Origin: Taudactylus pleione
Taxonomy: Eukaryota; Chordata; Amphibia; Anura; Myobatrachidae
Assembly (NCBI GenBank): GCA_031769625.1
Contig: JAUIMM010000646.1
Span: 930,501 to 994,500 of the forward strand
Reading direction: 5' to 3'
Length of the DNA: 64,000 nt
Shown: one piece after another, positions 53,934 to 63,733 of the stretch
Layout: every line of letters starts with the position of its first letter
How positions within the stretch are numbered: the stretch's first letter is position 1
Translations under genes and position numbers: made by a program
The notes under the pieces: generated by a model
Databases searched by the model: none
What the model was told of the DNA's origin: nothing
What the model saw: only the letters and a program-made list of their open reading frames with translations

Positions 53934-54620
53934 TCAACTTCGGGTTCCTCCTTGCCGATTTATGTAGGCCATGGTGGTGGCGTTGTCCAACTGGACCGGC
54001 ACGGGATGACCCTGGAGAACCCAATGTGCCTGCTGGAGAGCATTGAAAACGGCGCGGAGTTCCAAGATGTTTATTGGAAGCTCTTTTTCCGCCTGAGTCC
54101 ATCTGCCCTGGAACAAGTGTGGACCCGTGACCGCTCCCCAGTCCCGAAGACTGGCGTCCGTTGTCAATAGGACCCAGTTCGCCACCCAAAACGGACGACC
54201 CTTGTTGAGATGGGTCGTCTGCAACCACCAGGCAAGAGACAGGCGAACCTCCGGAGTGAGCACCATCGTCTGGGATTTGAGACTCTGAGGCAGTCCATTC
54301 CATTTGGACAGGATCAATTGCTGCAGAGGTCTGGAGTGAAACTGGGCATATTCCACCATGTCGAATACGGAAACCATGGAGCCCAGTAACCTCATTGCCG
54401 AGTGAAGAGACACACGTCGACTCTGCAGATAACTGCGCACCCTCAACTGCAAGGCAGAGATCTTTTCCCCCGTCACAAAGATCCTCTGCTGACTGGAGTC
54501 CAATAAGGCTCCGAGGTGCAGAATCCTCTGAGACGGGATCAGGGTGGACTTTTGCCAGTTTATCAACCAGCCGTGCCGTTGCAGCACTGCAATCGTCAGA
54601 TCCAAATGGTGTAGAAAGTG
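53934..54620 (-). pseudogene. DIRS-2 RT thumb / RNase H (5' truncated, one stop)
   Basis: The frame begins abruptly within the RT thumb (VLQRHGWLINWQKSTL) after a deletion junction near 54600-54620. It continues through RNase H motifs TTDASLRDWGA, NILELRAVFNAL and LDNATTMAYINRQGGTRS. A TGA at 53934-53936 replaces the position where DIRS-1 has an Arg codon CGG, a change expected from CpG decay plus one more base. The same frame continues directly into the recombinase. The upstream start of the 255-codon open stretch (54701) lies in unrelated sequence. Confidence 0.85.
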
Positions 54621-55365
54621 AAAGTACAGGCAGCAGACGCTAGCAGCAGTCACATACAATGCAAAGAAATTAATCCCTGCACTATCAGCGCTGATCCTCA
54701 ACTACGCAGACAGAGAGTCTGGTAGGACACAGCGCTGCATACACAGACCTGTTCCAACGGAGGAGGTATGCCGGGGGACCCAGACCACGATGCCACCGAT
54801 CAGCAGCGTCCACCATGCTTTCTTGTAAAGATGGCCACCGAGGAGCAGAGAGGAGGCCGGCCTGGGGGAGGAGCGCTGCCACAGGGCCAATCAGCAAGTG
54901 CAGAGAGGCTGTGTTAAGCAGGGGAGGCGCCGGCTGTGTACAGGGAAGGCGCGCTCCCCTGGCATGCAATTAACCCCTGGGACGCCGCAGCGATACCGCT
55001 CAGCTGCGGTCCGCTGTCCCAGGGGGGTAGTGGAAGCACAGGTCTGTTACCTGGCTCCACGCTGCAGCCAGTCCCCAGGGACCCACCGCGTGACCCCGCT
55101 GTTTACCTGCTGTCCCCCTTAAATCCGGCCATGGTCCCAAACAACTGGGGTCACCGCTAGCTGTGACCCCAGATGCCTACCAGCATCCCCAGATCAGTAC
55201 CGGCGTTCTGGTACTGGCGGGGTGTAGGAAAGACAGCATAGACGTCAATAATGACTGTCCATGCTGTACTTTCAGATGGGCAGCCACAGCTGCCTTGAAG
55301 AAAACTTCAGGGGCTATCCTTAGCCCCCCTCTAAACAGGTGCTCCGACTCCGAGCCGGGCACCAA
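54621..55365 (-). other. DIRS-2 5' non-coding remnant
   Basis: This GC-rich stretch lies between the deletion junction and the right inverted terminus. Several short open frames occur on both strands but nothing was recognised. Confidence 0.5.
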
Positions 55366-55867
55366 CGAAACAGATGCCTTGGCTCGGGGGCGGGGTATAG
55401 GAGGGGGACCCTAGTGCATCCTGGGAGGCTGAAAACTTAACTCTATGGTGCCCGATGCCCGACGTCATCACCTGTACCCCAAGGTATCCTGTGGATACCC
55501 TATGGACCCTGATGTAGAAATCCCGATCGTCCTAAGGTAAGTATCACTAACCTAATTCCCTACCCTAACCCTCCCTTAGGGGTGCCTAATCCTAACCCCC
55601 CCTTCCCTTAGCCTAACCCTCCCAGGGGGGTGCCTAACCCTAAGTCCCCCCGGAGAGCCCTAAACCTAACCCTCGCCTCCCCCCTCCCACGGCTGCCCGC
55701 TCCCGGCTTAACTTCATTCGGTATGTCTGGCGTCGGTCTTCCAGCGTCTGGTTAATGACAGGCGTCGAGTTTGACACCTGTCATTAGTACCACACCGGGA
55801 TTACAGTGTCTGGAAGCCGGCGGTCAGAATTTAGACCATCGGCTTCCGGACTACATCCCGGTGGTAA

Positions 55868-56147
55868 TACTGTATTCCAAAAACTTCTATCACACAGTAG
55901 CAGTAAGAGAGCAACATAAATCAGAAAAGGTTCTCCCCAAGTAAAGTTGGAAAAGACCCACTCCTCAGGTACTTGACTTCTACTTTGTATTGTTTGTCCT
56001 GGACATTGGACAATAAATGAGTGTATCTGGTCACACTGCCCATGAAAACAGATAATTGATAGATAAAAAAGCAATGTACTTTTTGGAAAAATATATGAAA
56101 AAGGAAAAGGAAAATAACTGAAATACGAAAGTCAGACATTTAATTTC
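55868..56147. other. intron, no recognised feature
   Basis: AT-rich; nothing was recognised. Confidence 0.45.
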
Positions 56148-56150
56148 ATT

Positions 56151-56485
56151 AGGCGGAATTCAATTGATTCCTGCCCCATCGCGCCCGACGGAGCTATTCA
56201 ATTTCTGCTCCTGTCGGGCACGATCAGCTGACAGCGCTACATTTCAGCTCGCAGCCCCAGGGGGGTGAGAGCTGAAATGTGCGAAAAGTGACATGTTTGG
56301 GCGCCCAAACATCACTTTTCGCGGTCGCGCCCAGCACTTTGGTCGGGTTTAGCTGCTTGACGCGGCTAAACCCGACCACTTTGGGCACGATCAGCACGAA
56401 AATCTGGAACAATTGCATAGCGGACCGCGAACTCCTGTCACTTTAGACGGGAGATGCGGGCCGCGTAAACAATTGAATTCCCCCC
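56151..56485. mobile_element. Family G MITE with ATT flanks
   Basis: A 335-bp element starting AGGCGGAATTCAATTGATTC and ending AACAATTGAATTCCCCCC, flanked by ATT (56148-56150 and 56486-56488). Arms pair through GCGCCCAAACATCACTTTTCGC and its partner GCGAAAAGTGACATGTTTGG. The G+C-rich interior is non-coding. Confidence 0.8.
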
Positions 56486-57121
56486 ATTGTGTGCTAGATT
56501 TGCTACAGCAAAGTTTGCAGTGAACAGTAGAATGACTGTGTCATTATTGCATAAGTTAAGCAGGTATAATAGTCGAATCTTCTGTCGGCAGATCAATGTG
56601 TCCTGTCCTAAATAGAATACCAGGTCTTGCTTTTGTTTACTGTTTGTGGGTCAAGTTTTTAGCTACTATTGAGTAAAAGTTAAGTTTTAAACTACAGAAG
56701 AGCGTCCCCACAAAGAGATTAGTTTCCTGTCCATTTGCTGGGTATCCTAAGGACCAAGTTCCATTACTAATAAATAAAAAATTATTATTAGATCCAGCAA
56801 TCTCAATACCAATGTCTCCTTGCCCATTTTGTAATTACGTTTGTGATGCAATGAAGATGGGAAGGATCTGTACTTTGTATGAAATATCCATAAACAGATT
56901 TTCCAATAGAATTCCCTGCTCTGCTTTCTGCGTTGATGAGCTCCGGGATCTAATGACAGCTGTTCTCTGGCCTCTCAGGCTTTTTGCCAGTCACACAGCT
57001 GATCCCACAAGATTAAAAAGTCCCTGCATGACTGCCATCCAAGCAGAACCAAGCGCCACCAATACCAAACCACTGCTCCTCCATCTGTCTTACATTGTTG
57101 GTGTTCTACCTGAACTAAGTC
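56486..57121. repeat. intron with an inverted-copy repeat
   Basis: Bases 56637-56725 ('gtgggtcaagtttttagcta', 'ttaagttttaaactacagaa') are an inverted copy of 49710-49795. This means an unrecognised dispersed element of at least ~90 bp. A 140-codon frame at 56812-57234 has no recognisable domain. Confidence 0.45.
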
Positions 57122-57625
57122 TGGGTACACTGTACAATATATCCTTCGTACAACCGAACAATATTTCGTTCAGTACATCTGCAGGTGTGTACACACAATG
57201 GGGTCGATTCAATTGTTTTTTTAAGGAGCGCTAAATAATGGATGCCCAATGTTGCAATTCAATTGTTTTTGAGCGCTCACTAATTATTGCTCTGGTCATG
57301 CCCAGTTAGACCGAGTTTAGCCATGTAAAACGGCTAAACCTCTCTAAAGTCCTGGTTAGGGCGCCCAAAACCACGACTTATAGCACATTTCGCTCACCAC
57401 CTCAGTAGGGTTCAAGCAGAAATGCTGGTGCCACCGGCTATCGAGCTCAAATGGAGCAACAATTGACTTGCTCCATAGGGCGCCCATCACTGACAGCCGC
57501 ATAAATCTTGGGCATCTGCCGTTGTATACGTACGACCGACCAGTTGTGAAGTCTGGCTAATATTGAGCGTCCTATTGGTAAGCGTATATGCTTAACAAAT
57601 TAGTCAGGTGTGTACCCCACGCAAG
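57122..57625. mobile_element. Family B MITE with nested family G-like copy
   Basis: The outer left end AAGTCTGGGTACACTGTAC and outer right end CAGGTGTGTACCCCACGC are family B-like. From about 57200 to 57485 the interior is GGGGTCGATTCAATTG ... CAATTGACTTGCTCC, a family G-type insertion sharing 'gagcgctcactaattattg' with the next element. Confidence 0.55.
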
Positions 57626-57845
57626 GATGGTGCCTCATTTGTAGCTATTGGATACTTAACGTCAAATGTGCCGATTAAAAAAAATAAAATAAATAAGTGT
57701 TATGAAAACATTTGTTTTTTTACAGATTTGTAAAACATAGACAGCAGCATTTTAAACAAGTGAACAATGTGCTTGCTAAAACGTTCTCCAATTGAGATGC
57801 ATTATATTCAGCCGACCCTCTATTTAAGCACACTTTGCTATCTGT

Positions 57846-58060
57846 GGGAGAGATTCAAATGTTTTGCCGGCGTTTTTTTTTTTTGTTTAAAGATGCCCGA
57901 CGGAGCAATTCAATTGTTGAGCCGTCGGGGCACAATAGCCGCAGGCATTTCTGCTTGCGCTCTCAGGACCCTCCCCTGGTTAGGGCGCCCAGAACAATTG
58001 AATTGCAACACTGGGCGCTCATTAATTATCACGATTTAAAAAAACAATTGAATCGCCCCC
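57846..58060. mobile_element. Family G MITE with TGT flanks
   Basis: A 215-bp element starting GGGAGAGATTCAAATG and ending AACAATTGAATCGCCCCC, flanked by TGT on each side. The interior 'gggcgcccagaacaattgaa' and 'ctgggcgctcattaattatc' blocks relate it to the copy nested at 57200-57485. Confidence 0.7.
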
Positions 58061-58414
58061 TGTGAGCTGGAAAAGAAATGTTCACTCAATAAAAAAAATA
58101 TATATATATTTTAGACAGGTTAACCAAACGCTAAATGTTACTTTACAGCAAACAGTAAAAATATATCGATATGCTTGCGCTTTTAGTAAATCCAATATTC
58201 ACAAAGATGTTTGCATATTACGAACATGATGAAACATTTGTACAAGTTAAAAATGTACAGAGCAAAGAATTGCTAAACCTTATTACAGCCACATAATACA
58301 ATATGGACCATTAAGCCAAGACTGCACACGTCTCAGCAAAATGAAACATTACAGTACTGATATCTAGGCTTGATAGAAACCAGCGACCACACAAATAAGC
58401 ACTGAAGTACCTAC
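58061..58414. other. intron, no recognised feature
   Basis: This is AT-rich intron just downstream of the exon donor. Nothing was recognised. Confidence 0.5.
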
Positions 58415-58512
58415 CTTAATAAAGTTGTTCAGGTGACCCAACTTCCGCATGTTCGACACTCCATGAAGTTTGACCACATTTTGCAAAATTTCTCTGAGGT
58501 TGTCACTTGGTT
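58415..58512 (-). CDS. rictor: rictor coding exon (human ~33-65)
   Basis: This is the most upstream rictor exon in the window, 98 nt. It encodes PSDNLREILQNVVKLHGVSN then MRKLGHLNNFIK, against mammalian 'EPSDNLREILQNVARLQGVSNMRKLGHLNNFTK'. The acceptor is CTTCTCCAG|AACCA at 58513 and the donor is ATTAAG|GTAGGT at 58414. It begins two bases into a Glu codon, so a further 5' exon carrying the start codon is required. That exon is not visible between here and 64000. It is probably coding exon 2 by human numbering. Confidence 0.97.
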
Positions 58513-59375
58513 CTGGAGAAGAGAAACAAACACAAAATAAACATGATAAATACTATGACACACATTGTTATGTTGTTGGACTGTCTAAAGTTCCCAACCA
58601 AAACCGCAAGGAAAAGAGTTAAAGTTTTTATGGGATTCCAGGAAATATATAGTATAGTAAATACAATGGAGAGAAAAACCCGACCCCAGCTTTAATATGT
58701 AGATCATCAAATGTAAGCAATGCTATGTACAGAGATTATTAGATTTTGGCATTTTCACAAGCTATTTTTCTTAAGGGCCCTATATACTGTACGATATTAT
58801 GAACGATTTGGCCGATTCCGACGCACTGGAGCGACAAATCATTCATATCATAACCTATCATAACCTAGCGGGTCTCACCATTGAAGTCAATGGTGGGAAC
58901 CGTACATTGACAGAGAGGCAGAGGCTCACCTCTCTCAGCCAATGAACGCTCAGCACCGTGATTTCTATAAAGAAATGCCGCAGCTGAGCTGTCATTCGGG
59001 AAGTACCGTTCTTAGAGGACGGTTGGGAGTTTTTTGTTTTTAAGACTACGTGGATGCCTACTTGGACAAGAGGACCTATCCAGGAATTGAGGGTGGGTAT
59101 GTATTTGTGCAATAAAACTTTACTTTAACGCTATGTGTGTCTTGTCTTTATTTTAACATTACTTTTGCAGGTGAACTAGAGGTACCAGCGGACCCTTAAT
59201 GTCCAGCATGCAGGGGAGTCTTACTGGGACCTGTAGTTCTACTGTAAAAGACAATGTTTTTCTATCTATTTTTACACTACACTTTACACCATGTTGGAGG
59301 GCATTTTGTCGACATTCTACATCATGTCAACATTTAATCAGTGTCAACATGATTAATGTGGACATTACGACTATG
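58513..59375. repeat. intron with a GGGCCCTATATACTG-type repeat
   Basis: From about 58775 ('aagggccctatatactgtac', 'gatttggccgattccgac') sequence resembles the left part of a family B MITE. It runs into unique DNA, with 'gggacctgtagttctactgt' near 59227. Bases 59295-59365 repeat 'gacattctacatcatgtcaa'-like words. No exon was recognised. Confidence 0.4.
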
Positions 59376-59935
59376 AGTAATATCAGGTCACAGAATAAGC
59401 TAGCCGGCCAACACTCCCAAACATGAGTAATATTGTGAGGATACACAATAAGATAGCCGCAAAGCTCTCAAACATGAGTAATATCTCGAGGACACAGAAT
59501 AAACTAGCCACCAACACTCCCAAACATGACTAATATCACGAGGAGATAATAAAGCTAGCTGCAAAGTTCCCAAACATGACTAATATTGCGAGGACACAGA
59601 ATAAGATAGCCGCAAATCTATCCAAAATTAGTAATATCACTAGGACACAGAATAAGATAGCCGCAAATCTATCCAAAATTAGTAATATCACGTGGACACA
59701 GAATAAGATAGCAGCAAATCTATCCAAAATTAGTAATATCATGAGGACACATAATAAACTAGCCACAAAGCTCCCAAACATGAGTATTATAGCGAGGACA
59801 CAGAATAAGCTAGCTGCAAAGCTCCCAAACATGACTAATATTGCGAGGACACAGAATAAGCTAGCTGCAAAGCTCCCAAACATGACTAATATTGCGAGGA
59901 CACAGAATAAGCTAGCTGCAAAGCTCCCAAACACT
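59376..59935. repeat. 51-bp minisatellite (~11 copies)
   Basis: The unit reads AACATGACTAATATTGCGAG, GACACAGAATAAGCTAGCTG and CAAAGCTCCCA. Left copies are more diverged; the last three are almost identical. 51 is a multiple of three, so a 17-residue repeat (MTNIARTQNKLAAKLPN) stays open on the plus strand and another on the minus strand. Neither is a credible protein. Confidence 0.94.
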
Positions 59936-60727
59936 TATAAGTTAGTGATAATTATCTATGTACGCAGGGAATCACAGTTAGCATTGACCATATAACAAAC
60001 AGCTCTTGTATGTTGTCATATTTTACATTGTAAACAAGCAAAATAATGCTTTTCAATAATAGATTGTATCAATGAAATTGCAATTTGCAACTGGGAAAAT
60101 AACAAGCAAATCGCCATTACAAGACCTATGAAACTGATATCAGAAATCTATCACACAGCTGATTATAAGTGGAAAATCACATGGAAAGGGGACAATGTCA
60201 CTGTCTTACTCCTTTAAAGAGAGGAATGATGATTATACAGATCACTGCACACTGCATGACTTTACACTCCCAGTTCCTATTTACAGGATGACAGGAGCAG
60301 GATGAACTTTGCAGAGCTGCACAAGTAATTACAATCCATCCATTTACCAGCTCCATTTCCTAGCAAGCAGAAGCTAAACAACTTCTCAGAGGGGTGCCGG
60401 GGATAGCCCCGGGCTACCAGCCCAGGCCTAGGGTGCCCTGTAGAGGGGGATCCCTTTATTGGGGGGGTCCCCACCTCCCCAGGGATCCCCAGCCTGGGCT
60501 GTCTAGTGGTCAGGCGTAATGTTTTGGGCAGGGGACCCGGTGAAAGGGTTCCCCTGGCTGTGGCATTCCCCACTCTGTCCCCTGTATTTCTAAAACCAGG
60601 ACTGGCTCTGGTAAGTCCAGGACTGGTTGTGCTTTTAGGGGGGGGGGGAATCTCACTGATCTGTGCATGCATCTGTGTCTCATAGTACAGCCCATTATTT
60701 CATTTTTTATGAAATCTTAAAGATGGC
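59936..60727. other. intron; GC-rich block at 60370-60680
   Basis: Bases 60390-60620 are unusually GC-rich, with GGGATCCC, CCCAGGGATCCCCAGCC and ACCAGGACTGG words, suggesting an internally repetitive dispersed element. No ends or coding were recognised. The 131-codon minus-strand frame is low-complexity proline-rich. Confidence 0.35.
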
Positions 60728-60935
60728 CAGCAGGTGTTTGGGACATCAAACGATATATTGTTAACAATCTGACGATTTGGAAATAGTTAACGACGTATGA
60801 TAAATCGTTTGATCGTTAGTAAATTGCACAATGTGTATGCAAGATATCCTTAGTCCAGGAGTTCCGGTGAGTTCAAGGGAAATCGTTAACGATATTTGAT
60901 CGTTTGCAAATAGTTTAATGTGTACCCAGCTTTAC
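60728..60935. mobile_element. Family B MITE, partial
   Basis: The right end TTTAATGTGTACCCAGCTTTA is the family B terminus without its last base. The interior holds 'gttcaagggaaatcgttaac' (as in 42529-42855) and paired AACGATATTTGATCG / CGATTTGG words. The left end is unclear. Confidence 0.55.
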
Positions 60936-61244
60936 ATCATGAAACTGGAATGTTCACCTCTGATCAAGAGTATTAAACTTTATAAATCACTTCCTAAAAT
61001 TCAAGAGAAATAATAAAAAAAAAACAACAACAATAATCAAAATCCCTCTTTGGATAGAAACCAACCCCCCCCCCCCCCCCCCCACACACACTTATTTAGA
61101 TGTACTAACCAATAGCGTTTGGGAAAACATCTCTTAGCCAAGAGCAAGTAATAATGCGTATTTAGTAGGCTAACATTGAAGCGATACAGTACTTAGGCAT
61201 TTTATACAATTAAAAAGACTATCCAGTGCATGATTAGACTAAAC
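60936..61244. repeat. intron with a 19-bp poly-C run
   Basis: Positions 61065-61083 are an uninterrupted C-run followed by (CA)n. The rest is AT-rich and unremarkable. Such runs are prone to assembly or polymerase length error. Confidence 0.85.
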
Positions 61245-62073
61245 AAGTGGTTCCCAGACTGGGTGCCTGCGGAGCACTTGCAGAGGTGCACACAGGTTGG
61301 AGATCCAGAATTTTATTATATTGATGGTCAACACGATAAGCAAAACCCCTGCTGGTGGCTGCAAATCATAAAATATGTGGACAAACGTAAGTGTAACCCT
61401 GTACATCATCTCATACAGATGTGTCCACATACATCTATCCTCCATGTGCTACAAGCCGCGCCACACAACGCAGGAGCTCCACGTGCCTCGGGAAGCGTAG
61501 ATCATCTTTCATGCGACTCTACCTTCAACTGCGTCTTATTCACATGATGCGAACAGCTAGCACAAGCACGTTCTGCTGTTTATAATGATATACAGCATGC
61601 CTATGTTCTCTGTACGTCTGCAGGTGTATCTGCATGTGAAATGCTACGATAAAGTGTCAGCCGCCGCTGTAACACTGTAACGTAGCGTTTCGCATACAGC
61701 TACACCCACAGACGTACAGAGAACATAGGCATGCTGTATATCATTGTAATCAGCAGAAGCTGCTTGTGCTAGCTGTTCGCATCACTGTGTGAATAAGATG
61801 CATTTAAAAATAAAAAGTTGCACAAAAAGAGGCTCAGCGCTACAGAGACATGCCACGGCACGGCACGATTAGAAGGGCTGTTTAACGCGCAAAAAGGCTA
61901 GATGTATGAGGACACATCTGTCACTGACCCTAAGGATGACCCGTAAGCAAAAATTTTTTAATTTCATAATTTTTTCTTAATTTCTGAATAAGAAAGTTTT
62001 GGCCTAGTTGTGCCGTGAAACAAAATGCTGCTACTCTAGGGCGCCGCGAATCAAGAAAGTTTGGGAACCACTG
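61245..62073. mobile_element. hAT-type MITE carrying a fold-back insertion
   Basis: The left end AAGTGGTTCCCAGACTGGG (expected CAGTGG...) and right end GTTTGGGAACCACTG match the 300-bp element at 29139-29438. Internal blocks match too ('atgtggacaaacgtaagtgt', 'ttggcctagttgtgccgtga'). Flanking octamers gactaaac and ctctgaac agree at 5 of 8. The extra length is due to a fold-back element at 61415-61921. Confidence 0.8.
61415..61921. mobile_element. Fold-back element with long palindromic arms
   Basis: The ends ACAGATGTGTCCACATACATC and GATGTATGAGGACACATCTGT (one base trimmed each) match 44462-44795. This copy is longer and keeps arms that pair over roughly 100 bp: 'gcgaacagctagcacaagca', 'tataatgatatacagcatgc' and 'ctatgttctctgtacgtctg' on the left have close complements at about 61690-61790. 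Only the centre (about 61640-61680) is unpaired. Confidence 0.82.
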
Positions 62074-62081
62074 CTCTGAAC

Positions 62082-62336
62082 GGTTTTCGTTTGTGCAAAT
62101 AATGTGTTATGTTATATTCAGAGATGAAAAATGTATGCCTTTGGCAAAACCCCTAAAATATCCATGTCCTCTATGTCTTTTTCTGAGTTTTGAACGTCTT
62201 TTCTGTCTTAGTACACAATTATTACTATTTCAGTATATTACTGCATCTTCCAAGATAAACTGAGCACGACGCGCTGGCTTCTTACATTAACTGCCCCTTC
62301 ACATACTTAACTACAAGCTTATCGTGCGCATCCCCA
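62082..62336. other. intergenic or 5' intron, no recognised feature
   Basis: Nothing was recognised. Confidence 0.4.
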
Positions 62337-62961
62337 CTATTCGCCCTATTCAATTCCAAACCACGCGAAAACGGCAAGCCGCGAAGTCAGAACAGGCGGA
62401 AAGTGCTGTCAGAATAAGGGAAATCAGCCTGAACCCCCCAAAAATATGCAACGTTGGGGATCAATGTAGATGTGCCCGAATAGCCCTAATAAAACTTTTT
62501 TGGGTACTTGAGTTGTTTTAATAGTTTCTAATTAGCGTCTTTACACAAGTGGTGAAGAATGGCATTAAGCAGTGTTTTTTGCCAAATATAAGTAGTCCTG
62601 TCAAATTTGGGGTACTTGAAAATAGTTTGTTTTTGAAGTTGTCCACTTTGTGCTCTTTCACCTCCAAAATGAAAGTGTTAAGGTTTTTCCCCGGGATTTT
62701 TTGACACTGTTATCCTCTGGGGGGCTGTCCCAAGAGTTAGGAGTGTTTTCTCCACCTTTGCACCCCAAAATTAAAATTTTGCACTTCTTTTCTCCACCTA
62801 TTCTTAGGTGACCCTTTTTCGCCTATTACATTGCATTGACTTTCCGCGTAGGAAAAACCGGCTGGAATTGAATACGGAGATAAATTCCGACCACGCGAAA
62901 AGCCCTGATCCGCGATACTTTTCCGCAGAAAACGGCTTTTCGCTTTAAATTAATACGGCCC
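62337..62961. mobile_element. Family G' MITE, well preserved
   Basis: It starts 'cgccctattcaattccaaac' then CACGCGAAAACGG. It ends 'gaaaacggcttttcgcttta' before 'aattaatacggccc'. The interior has the 'caaatttggggtacttgaaa', 'ggggggctgtcccaagagtt' and 'tttgcaccccaaaattaaaa' blocks that define this family. It is non-coding. Confidence 0.65.
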
Positions 62962-63354
62962 ATAATTGCAACACCCACCAGCTGCCGACTCTCACAAGAA
63001 CCTCCCTTCAATCGGGACAAAACTCTGGCCCTCTGTCCCATAATATTCCCATCTTCCACAATAATTGTCCATTTTTGCTCAAAGAATTAGATGCAGTGAC
63101 GCCACTGCCCACCTGCCCTCTTCCTTGTGCGTGCCCTCCTGCACCTCTTCTATGCCAGCCTCTGAATTACTACAGCAGTCTACATCACTCAGCCTCTTAT
63201 CTCTGAGATTGCACTGATGATTTAGAAGCTGATCACCTTTTTCTGCTCAGCTGCACCCACTGCACACAAGGACATCAGAATTACAGAGGGAGAGTTTCCT
63301 CATCCATTCATAGCATTACCTTCAGACAATGTTGTACATTACTGATAGCGATTC
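62962..63354. other. no recognised feature
   Basis: This is C/T-rich plus-strand sequence without a recognisable exon or repeat. Confidence 0.4.
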
Positions 63355-63362
63355 TGGTAGGG

Positions 63363-63725
63363 CAGGGATGGGGATCCTCAGATCCAGGGGCCGTATAAGG
63401 CCCGCAGGATCATTTGGTCTGGCCCTCTGAGCTTTTTTCTGGTAGCCTGATCTGGCTAGTAGGATGCCTAGAATGGACACCTGCAGCCAGAATCTATGCA
63501 GCAGTGCCGCCTGGAGTGTGCTTAGGACGCTTCAGACGGTCACACTGCTGCCCTTACAGCTCCCCGGAGCATCCACAGGATGCTCTGGGCATTGCTGTAA
63601 TCACCAGCGTTTGTAGCCCCGCCCAGTGTGACGTCACATGGAGGGGGAGTGGCATGCACCAGGCCCACAAATAATTTTATATATATATCAAAATGGCCCT
63701 CAGCAGAAAAGGTTCCCCACCCCTG
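63363..63725. mobile_element. hAT-type MITE, 363 bp
   Basis: The ends CAGGGATGGGGATCCTCAG and GGTTCCCCACCCCTG form an inverted repeat. Flanking octamers tggtaggg (63355-63362) and tggtagag (63726-63733) agree at 7 of 8. The interior 'ggccgtataaggcccgcag' and 'atatcaaaatggccctcagc' is typical of this vertebrate-wide hAT MITE type. It is non-coding. Confidence 0.9.
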
Positions 63726-63733
63726 TGGTAGAG

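Larger units (their letters stand above)
51881..55520 (-). mobile_element. DIRS-like retrotransposon (DIRS-2), internally deleted
   Basis: A 3.6-kb element on the minus strand, same orientation as rictor. Long inverted termini lie at about 51905-52070 against about 55370-55515 (shared words such as CCTCCCAGGATGCACTAGGG and GCCTTGGCTCGGGGGCGGGG). An internal complementary region at 52208-52318 contains sequence from both ends around 'gtagaaatagagataac', which fixes the limits. The gag-like frame and most of the reverse transcriptase, including the YLDD region, are missing. The RNase H and recombinase parts are well preserved. Probably non-autonomous and younger than DIRS-1. Confidence 0.92.
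51803..55859. mobile_element. Family A MITE, copy 6, split by DIRS-2
   Basis: The left end GGGTGTGGTAAGTATTACCG (51803) and right end CGGACTACATCCC (55859) are flanked by a perfect 8-bp duplication ggtggtaa (51795-51802 and 55860-55867). Family A sequence occupies 51803-51880 and 55521-55859. The right part holds the C-rich CCTAACCCTCCC core and the GACAGGCGTCGAGTTTGACA palindrome. The middle is a DIRS-like insertion, so the MITE is the older event. Confidence 0.85.

Noticed and set aside
53587..54303. 238-codon minus-strand frame
   Set aside because: It is a shadow of the DIRS-2 RNase H and recombinase frames.
59536..59995. 17-residue repeat protein candidates on both strands
   Set aside because: They come from the 51-bp tandem array; no domain, signal or flanking gene structure.
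60277..60672. 131-codon proline-rich minus-strand frame
   Set aside because: It falls in a GC-rich repetitive block without recognisable domain or splice structure.
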